The notes: generated by a model not told the origin, from the sequence alone. 64,000 nt of DNA from Streptomyces sp. DI166 (GCF_900091315.1 NZ_FLSP01000023.1:1-64000); one strand, 5' to 3'; numbered from the stretch's first letter, positions 1-10,928 are shown. Made by a program: numbers and translations.

Positions 1-237
1 TTCGCCAACCTCACGTACAGCCACTACGCGCTGATCTACGAGTGGGGAAGCATGTCCGACGCCGAGGTCCTCGCCCATGCGCGAAGCCTGGTGCGGAGTC
101 CGGCGTTCCGCCGCTACTGGCAGCTGTCGCGCGACGCCAAGGCCGCGCTCCCCGAGGACAGTACGGAGGCGCGCTTCTTCCGGCTCTTCGACCGGGCGAT
201 CCGCGAAGCCTCCACGGGTGACGGATCACCCGCCTGA
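1..237 (+). CDS. C-terminal part of an unidentified protein (5' end outside window)
   Basis: Frame 1 is open from the first base and stops at 235-237, so this is the last 78 codons of a gene that begins before the window. An ATG at position 52 could start a 61-residue protein, but the coding pattern continues upstream of it (FANLTYSHYALIYEWGS), so a longer protein is more likely. The segment is helical and rich in Trp, Arg and Tyr (SPAFRRYWQLSRDAK). It resembles small Streptomyces proteins of the DUF6082 type, a weak recollection. It is followed by about 75 bases of non-coding sequence and a decayed citrate-synthase-like gene. Confidence 0.6.
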   Translation, partial: FANLTYSHYALIYEWGSMSDAEVLAHARSLVRSPAFRRYWQLSRDAKAALPEDSTEARFFRLFDRAIREASTGDGSPA

Positions 238-313
238 AAATCGCCCGGACCGAGCGACCTCCGGCACCGCCACGGCCGCTCCGGCCCCACATACCGTGCC
301 GCAGGGCGGATGA

Positions 314-1234
314 TCTTTCGGTCCTCCGACTGGCCAAGCCGCCGACGCGCTGCCCGAATGCACCGGGCCCACCGGCTGGTTGAGGGTCGCGGTCGTCGCC
401 GCGGCGACCGCGGACCCGCTGCGCTTCGACCTGTCCGAGGACGCCGTCCTCGGCACCGCACGCACGCTCATCCCCACCCTCATCGCCGCCCCGCCCCCGG
501 CACGGCGCCACCACCGCGACACCGGCCCCCTCGCCGCCCTCCTGTGGGCGCGACTCAGCGGGCTGCCCGCCGACGAGGACTGTGTGCGTGTCCTGGACAC
601 GGTGCTCGCCCTGCTCGCCGACCACGACCTCGCCGCCTCCACGCTGGCCGTGCGCGTCGCCGCCTCCGCCCGAGCGCACGCCTACGCGGCCGTCTGCGCG
701 GGTCTGGACGTCCTGGAGGGCCCCTTGCACGGCGCGTCCAGCGGGCTCGCCCACCGGATGCTCCTGGACGTCCTAGACCGCGGTGACGCGGCCCCGGTGA
801 TCGCCGAGGAACTGCGCGCCGGACGCCGCATCCCCGGCCTCGGGCACCGGCTCCACCCCGGCGAGGACCACGCGCGCGTGCTGTTCGATACGAAACCTGG
901 GCCGACCAAGTCCGCCCCACCGCGAGGACCACGCGCGCGTGCTGTTCGAGCTGCTGGGGCGGATCCCCCAGGGCCGAATCCGCCCTGGCGGCGGCCGCGA
1001 CATCGTCCCCACGACCGCCCGGCACACGCCGCTGCACGCCAATGTCGACCTGGCCCTGGCCGTGTTCACCGCGTCCTGCGGCATGCCCGCCACCGCGGGC
1101 GAGACGATCTTCGCCGTCGCCCGGACGGCGGGCTGGATCGTCCACGCGCTGGAGGAGTACGGCGAGCGCCCCCGAGGATGCGCCCCAGTGGTCACTACGC
1201 CGGCCCGAGGCCGCCCCGACCACTGCCGGAGTAG
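314..1234 (+). pseudogene. Citrate-synthase-like remnant, disrupted
   Basis: Pieces of a citrate synthase/methylcitrate synthase-like protein lie in two frames. Frame 2 carries the middle of the protein, including the family substrate-binding segment GPLHGASSG (about 721-747) and the GLGHRLHPGEDHARVLF region near 838-888. A 61-base insertion carrying a 28-base duplication (861-888 and 922-949) then moves the reading to frame 3. The C-terminal part (HANVDLALAVFTASCGMPA, WIVHALEEYGERP) continues there. The family-like end (RPSGHYAGPRPPRPLPE, stop 1232-1234) is back in frame 2 and is restored if one C is added to the run at 1169-1173. An in-frame TGA at 311 precedes the homologous region, so the N-terminal third is also missing. 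It probably no longer makes a working enzyme. It lies near a citrate-type two-component system. Confidence 0.75.
861..949 (+). repeat. 28-bp direct duplication inside the citrate-synthase remnant
   Basis: The same 28 bases, beginning GCGAGGACCACGCGCG, occur at 861-888 and 922-949. They are separated by 33 bases (889-921) that do not match the surrounding gene. The 61-base period is not a multiple of three and shifts the reading frame. The family-like protein continues directly after the second copy. Confidence 0.9.
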
Positions 1235-1269
1235 GACACGAGCGGCCCGGCAAGCCACTCTGGATCAAG

Positions 1270-1288
1270 TCAGGTTAGGCTCACCTTC
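1270..1288 (+). promoter_or_regulatory. Iron box (DtxR/DmdR-type operator)
   Basis: The sequence TCAGGTTAGGCTCACCTTC matches 15 of 19 positions of the actinobacterial iron-box consensus TTAGGTTAGGCTAACCTAA. Its last base directly precedes the GTG start at 1289, so a bound DmdR repressor would cover the transcription or translation start. This predicts repression under iron sufficiency. The AGG at 1277-1279 inside the box could also serve as ribosome binding site. Confidence 0.8.
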
Positions 1289-2233
1289 GTGAGTACCTGC
1301 TCAAGTGTCTCCCGGGACCTCGACGAGCCGATCGCGGGCACCGCGGCCACCGCGAAGACCTGGCTGCTGCTGGAGCAGCCCGGTCCGTGGGGCGCCAAGG
1401 CGCTCACGTCCAGCCATCTGGACCCCGCGCTGGGCCGCGCCCTGGAGGCGGCCGCCAAGGGCACCGGCGTGCGGATCGCGCTCATCCGCCGCCCCGGGCG
1501 CCACGCCGACCGCGGCACACCCGCCGCGCGCCAGGTGTACGCCGCCCACACCACCCCCGCGAACGCCTGGCTGCACGGCGCCACCGTCACCGACCCGAGC
1601 CGGCTGCTCGACCTCGACTTCGCCGCGCTCGGCAGGGGCGACCACCGTGTGTTCGACACGGTGCTCCAGGCCACCCCGCACACCGGCGACCCGCTCGCGC
1701 TCGTGTGCACCAACGGCAAGCGGGACCGCTGCTGCGCCCTCCTCGGCCGCCCCCTCGCCGCCGAACTCGACGCCTCGGGCCTGGAGGGCGTCTGGGAGGT
1801 CACCCATCTGGGTGGGCACCGTTTCTCCCCTACCCTGCTGGTCCTGCCGTACGGCTACGCCTACGGCCGCGCACAGGCGCCCGCCGTCAAGGAGGTCCTC
1901 CTTCACGCGCGGGAGGGGCGGATCGTCGTCGAGGGCTGCCGCGGGAACTCCGCGTGGGAGCGGCCCGGACAGACGGCCGAGCTGGCCGTGCGCTCGGCGG
2001 TGGGCGAGTACGCGGCGGACGCCCTGAGCGTCATCCGCACCGAGGGCGCCGCGCCGCGCTGGACGGTGACAGTCGGCCACACCGACGGCCGCCTGTGGCA
2101 TGTGGTCGTCGCCCAGGGCGAGGCGCTGCCGCCCCGCGCGGAGAGCTGCGGTACGTCGGTACTGGGCTCGCCCGCGCGGATGGACGTGGTCGCGGTACGC
2201 GAGCTGGCCACCACGACGGCACTGGCCGGCTGA
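1289..2233 (+). CDS. Sucrase/ferredoxin-like protein, HxGGH-type [2Fe-2S]
   Basis: This 314-residue protein belongs to the sucrase/ferredoxin-like family with a thioredoxin-like fold. Cys140, Cys148 and Cys149 (CTNGKRDRCC) and His173/His177 (HLGGH) match the family's ligand pattern. Yeast Apd1 relatives bind a [2Fe-2S] cluster through Cys and two His in an HxGGH motif, so a similar cluster is inferred here. The GTG at 1289 was chosen because the iron box ends one base before it and homology begins within a few residues. Control by DmdR and the redox cluster suggest a role in iron use or reduction, perhaps of an iron chelate; the substrate is unknown. It is a single-gene unit between the citrate-synthase remnant and a two-component system. 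Confidence 0.88.
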   Translation: MSTCSSVSRDLDEPIAGTAATAKTWLLLEQPGPWGAKALTSSHLDPALGRALEAAAKGTGVRIALIRRPGRHADRGTPAARQVYAAHTTPANAWLHGATVTDPSRLLDLDFAALGRGDHRVFDTVLQATPHTGDPLALVCTNGKRDRCCALLGRPLAAELDASGLEGVWEVTHLGGHRFSPTLLVLPYGYAYGRAQAPAVKEVLLHAREGRIVVEGCRGNSAWERPGQTAELAVRSAVGEYAADALSVIRTEGAAPRWTVTVGHTDGRLWHVVVAQGEALPPRAESCGTSVLGSPARMDVVAVRELATTTALAG

Positions 2234-2305
2234 CGTCCATGACCGCACCCGGTCGGCCGAAAGCGACCGCACCGGGCTGCTGACGAACACGGCGGCACCG
2301 GCCCG

Positions 2306-2336
2306 CTGACGCGTCCGCGGCGGGCCCACGTACCGT
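2306..2336 (+). promoter_or_regulatory. Candidate promoter of the CitA-type kinase operon
   Basis: CTGACG (2306-2311) and TACCGT (2331-2336) lie 19 bases apart and resemble HrdB-type -35 and -10 boxes. The expected start point falls on the ATG at 2344, which has no convincing ribosome binding site, so the transcript is probably leaderless. Confidence 0.45.
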
Positions 2337-2343
2337 CGTGGGT

Positions 2344-4032
2344 ATGAGCCCCACTCCCCCCGCGCGCCGCCTGCGCCTCGGCCTGCCGCGGCGGATGTTC
2401 TCGCAGGTGCTGCTGATGCAGGTGGCGATCGCCGCGGGGGTAGCGGTGCTCGCGACGGGCCTGTTCCTCGCGCCGCTCGGCAACCAGCTCGACGACCAGG
2501 CCATGCGCCGGGCCCTGTCCATCGCCCAGACCACCGCCGTCGATCCGCAGATCGCCCACGGTGTCGTGAACACGCCCCCGACGGCCGACGGGCCCGTCCA
2601 GCAGGAGGCCGAGCGGATCCGCGAGGCCACCCGGGCCGAGTACGTGGTCGTGATGGACTGGCGGGGCGTGCGCTGGTCGCATCCCACGCCCGACGAGGTC
2701 GGCAGAACCGTGTCCACCGACCCGGGCGACGCCCTGGCCGGCGACGAGGTCATGGAGATCGACGCCGGCACCCTGGGCCGCACCGCGCGCGGCAAGGTGC
2801 CCCTGCGCGACAGCGACGGCGACATCGTCGGCGCGGTCTCCGTCGGCATCGCCTACGACAGTGTCCGGGCCCGGCTCATCCACGCGATCCCGGAGCTGCT
2901 GGCGTACGCGGGCGGCGCTCTGGCGGTGGGCGCGCTGGCCGCCTGGCTGATCTCCCGGCGGGTCCAGCGGCAGACCCGCGACCTGGCCTTCTCCGACATC
3001 TCGGCGCTGCTGGCGGAGCGCGAGGCGATGCTGCACGGCATCCGCGAGGGTGTGGTCGCGCTCGACCGCGAGGGCCGGGTGCGCCTGCTCAACGACGAGG
3101 CGCGGCGGCTGCTCGGCATCGGCGACGAGGCGCTCGGGCGCTCCCTGGACGAGGCGCTCGGGGAGGGCCGTACGACCGACGTACTGGCCGGGCGGGTGAC
3201 GGGCACGGATCTGCTCACCGTGCGCGGGCAGCGCGTCCTGGTCGCCAACCGTATGCCCACCGACGACGGCGGCGCCGTGGCCACCCTGCGCGACCGCACC
3301 GAGCTGGAGCAGCTGGGCCGGGAACTGGACTCCACGCGCGGGCTGATCGACGCCCTGCGCGCCCAGGACCACGAGCACGCCAACCGTATGCACACCCTGC
3401 TCGGGCTGCTGGAGCTGGAGATGTACGACGACGCCGTGGAGTTCGTCGGCGAGGTGGTGGGCGAGCACCGGGCGACCGCGGAACAGGTCACGGAGCGGAT
3501 CCAGGACCCGCTGCTGGCGGCGTTGCTGGTCGGCAAGGCCACCGTGGCAGCGGAGCGCGGGGTGGCGCTGCTGGTGTCGGACCGGACGCGGCTGCCGGAC
3601 CGGCTGGTCGACCCCAGAGGCATCGTGACGGTCGTCGGCAACCTGGTGGACAACGCCCTGGACGCGGTCGCGGGCACCGCGCACGCACGCGTGGAGGTCG
3701 AACTGCGCACCGAGGGGGACACGGCCGTCCTGGTCGTACGCGACACCGGGCCCGGAATCCCGGCCGAGCGACGCGAGTTGATCTTCACCAAGGGCTGGTC
3801 CACGAAGGAGGCACCGGCCCACCGCGAACGCGGGATCGGGCTCTCCCTGGTGCGCAGGCTCGCCGAACGGCAGGGTGGCAGCGCCACCGTGGGCGAGGCG
3901 CCCGGCGGCGGCGCGGAGTTCACCGTGGTCCTGCCGGACGCACTGACCGAGCCGGCCGCCGAACCCGCCCTGACCGCACCCACCGCCCACCGGACCGCCG
4001 CCCGCCGGACCGCCGAGGAGGAGTCGCGATGA
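2344..4032 (+). CDS. Sensor histidine kinase, CitA/DcuS type
   Basis: A 562-residue membrane kinase of the citrate/dicarboxylate-sensing family. Order of domains: first membrane helix about residues 20-43, extracellular PAS-like sensor about 50-180, second helix about 185-204, cytoplasmic PAS about 225-320, then the family dimerisation box with phospho-acceptor His343 in the pattern DHEHANRMH, and the ATPase domain with N-box NLVDNALDA (433-441), DTGPGIP and GIGLSLVRRLAE. A GTG two codons upstream (2338) is an alternative start. It overlaps the response regulator by four bases (ATGA), so the two are co-translated. The extracellular ligand is probably a C4 or C6 carboxylate, by family. The adjacent convergent transporter is a plausible target but its link is inferred. 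Confidence 0.93.
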   Translation: MSPTPPARRLRLGLPRRMFSQVLLMQVAIAAGVAVLATGLFLAPLGNQLDDQAMRRALSIAQTTAVDPQIAHGVVNTPPTADGPVQQEAERIREATRAEYVVVMDWRGVRWSHPTPDEVGRTVSTDPGDALAGDEVMEIDAGTLGRTARGKVPLRDSDGDIVGAVSVGIAYDSVRARLIHAIPELLAYAGGALAVGALAAWLISRRVQRQTRDLAFSDISALLAEREAMLHGIREGVVALDREGRVRLLNDEARRLLGIGDEALGRSLDEALGEGRTTDVLAGRVTGTDLLTVRGQRVLVANRMPTDDGGAVATLRDRTELEQLGRELDSTRGLIDALRAQDHEHANRMHTLLGLLELEMYDDAVEFVGEVVGEHRATAEQVTERIQDPLLAALLVGKATVAAERGVALLVSDRTRLPDRLVDPRGIVTVVGNLVDNALDAVAGTAHARVEVELRTEGDTAVLVVRDTGPGIPAERRELIFTKGWSTKEAPAHRERGIGLSLVRRLAERQGGSATVGEAPGGGAEFTVVLPDALTEPAAEPALTAPTAHRTAARRTAEEESR

Positions 4033-4709
4033 TCGAGGTCCTGGTCGTGGACGACGACACCCGTGTCGCCCACGTCAACGCCGCCTACGTGGAGAAGGTG
4101 CCGGGCTTCCACGTGGCCGGGGAGGCGCACAGCGCGGCCCAGGCGCTGCGGCAGGTCGAGGAGCTGCCCCGGGTGGACCTGGTGCTGATGGACCACTACC
4201 TCCCCGACGACACGGGCCTGTCGGTCGTACGGGAGATGCGGCGGCGCGGCCACCAGACCGACGTGATCATGGTGACGGCCGCACGGGACGTCTCCACCGT
4301 CCAGGAGGCGATGCGGCACGGGGCGCTGCAGTACCTGGTCAAGCCGTTCGCCTTCGCGGGGCTGCGCGCCAAGCTGGAGGCGTACGCGGAGCTGCGCCGC
4401 ACGCTGGACGGCGGCGGCGAGGCCGAACAGGCCGAGGTGGACCGGATCTTCGGCGCCCTGTCCGCGCCGTCGGAGCCGGGGCTGCCCAAGGGCCACTCCC
4501 CCACCACGGCCGAACTGGTGCGGCGCTGCCTGATCAACGCGGACGGTCCGCTGTCCGCCCAGGACATCGCGGACCGCACCGGAGTCAGCCGCCAGACCGC
4601 GCAGCGCTATCTCAAACTCCTGGAGCGCACAGGCCGCGCACGGCTCACCCTCAAGTACGGCGACGCGGGCCGCCCTGAGCACCGATACGTATGGGCGACC
4701 CGCGCCTGA
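4029..4709 (+). CDS. Response regulator, CitB/DcuR type
   Basis: A 226-residue partner of the preceding kinase. The receiver domain (1-120) has the acidic pocket VVDDD (7-10), phospho-acceptor Asp55 (LMDHYLPDD) and Lys105 (LVKPF). After a linker, the C-terminal part carries a winged-helix/HTH segment around residues 175-212 (SAQDIADRTGVSRQTAQRYL), typical of CitB/DpiA regulators. The start ATG overlaps the kinase stop. The gene is followed at once by a hairpin terminator. Likely targets are carboxylate uptake and catabolism genes; none is proven by sequence. Confidence 0.93.
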   Translation: MIEVLVVDDDTRVAHVNAAYVEKVPGFHVAGEAHSAAQALRQVEELPRVDLVLMDHYLPDDTGLSVVREMRRRGHQTDVIMVTAARDVSTVQEAMRHGALQYLVKPFAFAGLRAKLEAYAELRRTLDGGGEAEQAEVDRIFGALSAPSEPGLPKGHSPTTAELVRRCLINADGPLSAQDIADRTGVSRQTAQRYLKLLERTGRARLTLKYGDAGRPEHRYVWATRA

Positions 4710-4750
4710 GGGCACGGCCGTTCGTGGGGGCGGGGGAAGCGGCCGTGCCC
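4710..4750. terminator. Bidirectional hairpin between response regulator and symporter
   Basis: GGGCACGGCCG (4710-4720) pairs perfectly with CGGCCGTGCCC (4740-4750) across a 19-base loop. It follows the response-regulator stop directly and also lies downstream of the convergent symporter gene. Confidence 0.75.
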
Positions 4751-4808
4751 CCACCCTGGGATACGGATTTCACGGCCGATTGTCTCCGGCCGCCCGGGCT
4801 CGCCTGGA

Positions 4809-6401
4809 TCAGGCCGCTCCCGCCCCGGTCAGTGACCGCACCTCGGTCTCCGCGTGCTTGGCCTCGTCGGGGAGTTCGGCGGAGGTGACGGTGCCAAGCC
4901 AGCCGGCCAGGAAGCCGAGCGGGATGGAGACGATGCCGGGGTTCTGGAGCGGGAACAGGTGGAAGTCCACGCCGGGGAAGAGGGATTCGGGGCTTCCGGA
5001 GACCACCGGGGAGAGCAGGACGAGCGTCAGAGCGGGGATCAGGCCCCCGTAGACGGCCCAGACCGCACCGCGTGTGGTGAACCCTCGCCAGAACAGCGAG
5101 TAGAGCAGCACGGGCAGATTGGCGGACGCGGCGACGGCGAAGGCCAGGCCGACCAGGAACGCGACGTTGAGGTCGCGGGCGAGCAGGCCGAGGGCGATGG
5201 CGACGACACCGATGCCGACCGCTGCGACCCGGGCGACGGCGACCTCACTGCGCTGCTTGGCCCGTCGGCGCCGCAGTGACGCGTACAGGTCGTGGGCGAC
5301 GGACGCCGAGGAGGCGAGGGTGATTCCGGCGACCACGGCGAGGATCGTGGCGAAGGCGACGGCGGCGACAACGGCGAACAGAACCGTTCCACCGGTGGAG
5401 TCGGCCCCGCCGCCCAGGTCGAGGGCCAGCAGCGGTACGGCGGTGTTGCCTGCGGCGTTGGAGGCACGCACGGCGTCGGAGCCGACGATGGCGGCGGCGC
5501 CGAACCCGAGGACGATCGTCATCAGGTAGAAGCCGCCGATCAGCCCGATCGACCAGACCACCGACCGGCGGGCCGCCCGCGCGGTGGGCACGGTGTAGAA
5601 GCGGGACAGGATGTGCGGCAGTCCGGCGGTGCCCAGCACCAGGGCGAGTCCGAGGCTGATGAAGTCGAAGCGGGCGGTCCAGTCGGCGCCGTACTTCAGA
5701 CCCGGGGCCAGGAACGATTCGCCGTGGCCGCTGCGTTCGGCGGCGCTGGTCAGCAGGTGGTCGAAGTCGCCGTGGAAACGCACCAGGACCAGCACGGTCA
5801 GCGCGATGGTGCCGCCGAGCAGCAGGACCGCCTTCACGATCTGGATCCAGGTGGTGGCCCGCATCCCTCCCAACGACACGTAGATCACCATGAGCGCGCC
5901 GACGCCGATGACGGTCCAGGTCTGCGCCGCCTCGCCCTGTCCGCCGAGCAGCAGCGCGACCAGGCTGCCCGCACCCACCATCTGCGCCACCAGATACAGA
6001 ACGGACACGGTGACCGAGGAAGTTCCCGCGGCGATGCGCACGGGCCGTTCGCTCATCCGGGCGGCGACCACGTCGGCGAGGGTGAACCGGCCGCAGTTGC
6101 GGACCAGTTCGGCGACCAGGAAGAGCACAACCAGCCAGGCCACCAGGAAGCCCACCGAGTAGAGCAGGCCGTCGTATCCGTAGAGGGCGATGAGTCCGGA
6201 GATGCCGAGGAAGGACGCGGCCGACATGTAGTCGCCCGCGATGGCAAAACCATTCTCCATCGGCGAGAAGAGCCGGCCTCCCGCGTAGAACTCCTCGGCG
6301 GAGCCGTGCCGGTGGCGGCTCACCCAGGTGGTGATCGCCAGGGTGACGGCGACGAACGCGCTGAACAGCAGGAGGGCCAGGGTCTGATGATCGCCCGTCA
6401 C
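4809..6401 (-). CDS. Sodium:solute symporter, acetate permease (ActP/MctC) type
   Basis: This 530-residue SSS-family transporter has about 13 hydrophobic segments. The N-terminal family signature EEFYAGGRLFSPMENGFAIAGDYMSAASFLG is typical of ActP/MctC carriers of acetate, pyruvate or propionate. A Na+ gradient is expected to drive uptake across the cell membrane. The start is GTG at 6401, overlapping the DUF485 stop by four bases (GTGA), so the pair is translated together. It faces the carboxylate two-component system convergently. The exact substrate cannot be read from sequence. Confidence 0.9.
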   Translation of the reverse strand: MTGDHQTLALLLFSAFVAVTLAITTWVSRHRHGSAEEFYAGGRLFSPMENGFAIAGDYMSAASFLGISGLIALYGYDGLLYSVGFLVAWLVVLFLVAELVRNCGRFTLADVVAARMSERPVRIAAGTSSVTVSVLYLVAQMVGAGSLVALLLGGQGEAAQTWTVIGVGALMVIYVSLGGMRATTWIQIVKAVLLLGGTIALTVLVLVRFHGDFDHLLTSAAERSGHGESFLAPGLKYGADWTARFDFISLGLALVLGTAGLPHILSRFYTVPTARAARRSVVWSIGLIGGFYLMTIVLGFGAAAIVGSDAVRASNAAGNTAVPLLALDLGGGADSTGGTVLFAVVAAVAFATILAVVAGITLASSASVAHDLYASLRRRRAKQRSEVAVARVAAVGIGVVAIALGLLARDLNVAFLVGLAFAVAASANLPVLLYSLFWRGFTTRGAVWAVYGGLIPALTLVLLSPVVSGSPESLFPGVDFHLFPLQNPGIVSIPLGFLAGWLGTVTSAELPDEAKHAETEVRSLTGAGAA

Positions 6402-6916
6402 GACGTGCCGCTCCTCGTGCCGCGGGTCATTTCCTGGGTGTCCCAGCGCAGTTCGAGCGCGGCCCGGTCCCGGCGCAGGCGCGCGTGGCGGGTGTAGGCC
6501 CAGGTGAGCAGGAAGGTGGTGAAGAACTGCGCGAGCCCGGCGACCATCGCCACGTTCACCGCGCCGGCCACGGGGCGGGCCATCAGTGCGGGCGCGGTGG
6601 TGGCGGTGACGACGTACCCGATGTACCAGGCCAGGAAGCCCACGACGGCCGGGACGACGAACCTGCGGTACTGGCTGCGTACTTCCTGGAAGGCGGCGCT
6701 GCGCTGCACCTCCAGGTAGACCTCCGCGGCCGTGACCCCCTCCGCGCGGGCCGCCGGTGCGGCAGCGGGAGCGGGGGCGGGGTCCGACTCGCCCCAGCCG
6801 GAGGCGAGAGCGTCGTACCAGGGATCGTCGTACCGCACGCTCCCGGTTGACCCGACCGCGTCGGGTCCGCCGGGACCACCCTCGCGCACGCGGGAGTGAC
6901 CGTTGCTTGAGTGCAT
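6398..6916 (-). CDS. DUF485 membrane protein, partner of the symporter
   Basis: A 172-residue protein with a disordered, Ala/Pro-rich N-terminal half and a DUF485 domain holding two membrane helices (FVVPAVVGFLAWYIGYVV and NVAMVAGLAQFFTTFLL). DUF485 proteins such as E. coli YjcH are usually encoded just before ActP-type symporters, as here, and probably support the carrier. The ATG at 6916 is preferred over an in-frame TTG at 6922; neither has a strong ribosome binding site. It is the first gene of the two-gene operon. Confidence 0.88.
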   Translation of the reverse strand: MHSSNGHSRVREGGPGGPDAVGSTGSVRYDDPWYDALASGWGESDPAPAPAAAPAARAEGVTAAEVYLEVQRSAAFQEVRSQYRRFVVPAVVGFLAWYIGYVVTATTAPALMARPVAGAVNVAMVAGLAQFFTTFLLTWAYTRHARLRRDRAALELRWDTQEMTRGTRSGTS

Positions 6917-7025
6917 GCCCAAGGATGGACAGAACGGGAAGATCCCCGACTCTTGTTCCCCTACCCCTTCACCCCATCAGGTGATTTGTCCCGCATGTAC
7001 GGTGCGGTTCGCTTCGCAAACGCGT

Positions 7026-7077
7026 AGGCCGGGGCGGGCCGAAGGCGGATTCACCCGCCGACGGCCCGCCCCGGCCT
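7026..7077 (-). terminator. Strong hairpin downstream of parE
   Basis: A perfect 16-base stem pairs AGGCCGGGGCGGGCCG (7026-7041) with CGGCCCGCCCCGGCCT (7062-7077). The loop can fold further. It follows the parE stop by 9 bases. Confidence 0.85.
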
Positions 7078-7085
7078 GAAGGTTC

Positions 7086-9209
<2,124 letters not shown>

Positions 9210-9650
9210 GCGGTTCGCTCCTCGCTGAATTTCAGGTGGCGCCCTGATGGGTAAGGGCGCGGCTTCGGTCGCCGCTCAGAGGGTACCGAGGCCTGGTAGA
9301 GCCGATGTAACGCCACCCTCGTCTGTCGGCAGACTAGTCCAGAGTCGCATACATGTTCGATCCCTCGATGGAGTGAAGTACATATCACGTTCCCTTCCAG
9401 GCATGAACCATTTAGGCTCCGGGCACGTCCTCATGAACAAACCGGCAATCCAGCCGGAGGGACCCGACACCGACCGACAGCGCGAACCCGTACGACTCAC
9501 AGACACGCGATACGGCACATTCGCCGCCAACCGGCAGCAGCCAGCCGCCCGGAAAGATTTTTTCAAGGAAAAGCCACGAGCGGGAACGTTTTCGGGCTGG
9601 TTGGATGTTGACCCTGGTACGACAGCTCGTCGAGCTAGAGAAGAGGCGAC
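9210..9650. other. 441-bp divergent promoter region, parE and DUF7455 gene
   Basis: This region separates two divergent genes. It holds a 7-base inverted repeat, GCGCCCT / AGGGCGC, at 9239-9260 in the parE leader and an unusually AT-rich stretch near 9555-9571. TTGACC at 9608-9613 is a candidate -35 for the rightward gene. No convincing protein-coding pattern is seen. Confidence 0.5.
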
Positions 9651-9881
9651 GTGACTACTGTTCTGACCCCCGCGAGCCCGCTGACGGCCGCCGATCGCTG
9701 CGACCGTTGCGGCGCCCAGGCATACCTGCGCGTCGTCCTGGTAAGCGGCGGAGAACTGCTCTTCTGCGCCCACCACGGCCGCAAGTTCGAGCCGGGACTC
9801 AAGAAGATCGCCGCTGAGATACAGGACGAGACGGAGCGGCTGACGGCCGTTCCCGCCACCGCTTCCGAGGAAGAGCGCTGA
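9651..9881 (+). CDS. Small conserved DUF7455 protein
   Basis: This 76-residue acidic protein contains a compact Cys/His pattern, CDRCG (residues 17-21) with CAHHG (42-46), that could hold one zinc. I recognise it as the small DUF7455 family conserved in actinobacteria near the principal sigma-factor gene; its function is unknown. Start GTG at 9651 follows a purine-rich GAAGAGG. It is transcribed away from parE and shares a terminator with the convergent protease gene. Confidence 0.85.
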   Translation: MTTVLTPASPLTAADRCDRCGAQAYLRVVLVSGGELLFCAHHGRKFEPGLKKIAAEIQDETERLTAVPATASEEER

Positions 9882-9924
9882 CACCCTCGCGTCCACGACG
9901 AGCCAGATACAGGCATTAGGCCGG

Positions 9925-9967
9925 CGTAGGGCGGCTGTCCCCGATTTCCCGGGGCAGCCGCCCTACG
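9925..9967. terminator. Bidirectional hairpin, DUF7455 gene / protease gene
   Basis: CGTAGGGCGGCTG (9925-9937) pairs with CAGCCGCCCTACG (9955-9967), with additional C/G pairs in the loop. It lies between two convergent genes. Confidence 0.85.
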
Positions 9968-9982
9968 CGTACCCGGAGCCGC

Positions 9983-10846
9983 TCAGGGCGCCGCCTGCGC
10001 CCCTTCCACGCCTCCGGTGCCCCAGCCCAGCTTCGTCAGCACGTCGGAGACCCGCGCGTACACCCCGGGGCTCCCTGGGCGGCCGCAGCCGCTCCCCCAG
10101 GACACCAGCCCGATCAGCCGCCCCTCGGCGACCAGCGGCCCGCCGCTGTCCCCCTGGCAGGCGTCCCGGCCCCCGAGCACCTCACCGGCGCACAGCATGC
10201 TGTCGGCGAGATACACACCGCCGCCGCCACCGCCGGGATAGGCCCGCTCGCAGCGGCTGTCGGCAAGCACATGCACGCGCGCGGCCCGCAGGCTCGTCGC
10301 GTAGTCCCCTCCCCCGGTCACATCCCCCCAGCCGTAGACCATGGCCGCCGTCCCCTCCGCGTACGCCGGATCCCCGGCCGCCGCCGCTCCGATCACCGAA
10401 TCCTGCGGCAGCGGTTCCGCGAGGCTGAGGACGGCGAAGTCCCCGGCGTTGGTGGCATCGTCGTACTCCGGGTTCACCCAGCTCTGCCGTACGGCGATCT
10501 CCTGCCCCCGGTCCGTCCGCAGGTCGGTGCGTCCCGTGACGACCCTGAGGTCGGGCACCTCGTCCGGCGGCGACCCGAGGACGTCCTCACGCAGACAGTG
10601 CGCCGCGGTGAGCACGGTGGTCGGGCCGACGGCGACGCCGCCGCAGAACTGCCCCGAGCGCGTACCCCCGAACCGGTCACGGCTGGACAGCGCCACCGTC
10701 CAGGGACTGTCGGCGACATCCACCGGGAAGCCCCCCACGATGATGCTGTCGGAGGCCGCCGGAGCGGCGGAGGCGAAGGGTATGACGGCCGCGGTGGCAG
10801 CCAGGGCCAGAGGCCGGGCGAGCGCCCGGGCCAGGGGACGACGCAT
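9983..10846 (-). CDS. Secreted trypsin-like serine protease (S1)
   Basis: A 287-residue exported protease. An Arg-rich signal peptide (about 1-32) precedes IVGG at 36-39, the usual activation site. The catalytic triad is intact: His83 (TAAHC), Asp136 (NAGDFAVL) and Ser234 (GDSGGP). Asp228, six residues before the serine, predicts cleavage after Arg or Lys. A Gly-run (205-210) sits in a surface loop. No dedicated inhibitor gene is adjacent. It is a single-gene unit lying between the DUF7455 gene and hrdB. Confidence 0.93.
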   Translation of the reverse strand: MRRPLARALARPLALAATAAVIPFASAAPAASDSIIVGGFPVDVADSPWTVALSSRDRFGGTRSGQFCGGVAVGPTTVLTAAHCLREDVLGSPPDEVPDLRVVTGRTDLRTDRGQEIAVRQSWVNPEYDDATNAGDFAVLSLAEPLPQDSVIGAAAAGDPAYAEGTAAMVYGWGDVTGGGDYATSLRAARVHVLADSRCERAYPGGGGGGVYLADSMLCAGEVLGGRDACQGDSGGPLVAEGRLIGLVSWGSGCGRPGSPGVYARVSDVLTKLGWGTGGVEGAQAAP

Positions 10847-10928
10847 ACGCGCTCCTCACTCAGGGGTGGTCGTGGGACACCCAGCGTCATCCACCCCGGC
10901 GCGCCCCGCACCCGCGCGGGCAGCGCGA

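Noticed and set aside
889-921. Footprint of a mobile element in the citrate-synthase remnant
   Set aside because: The 33-base insert has no inverted ends and its flanking repeat is 28 bases, longer than any common target duplication.
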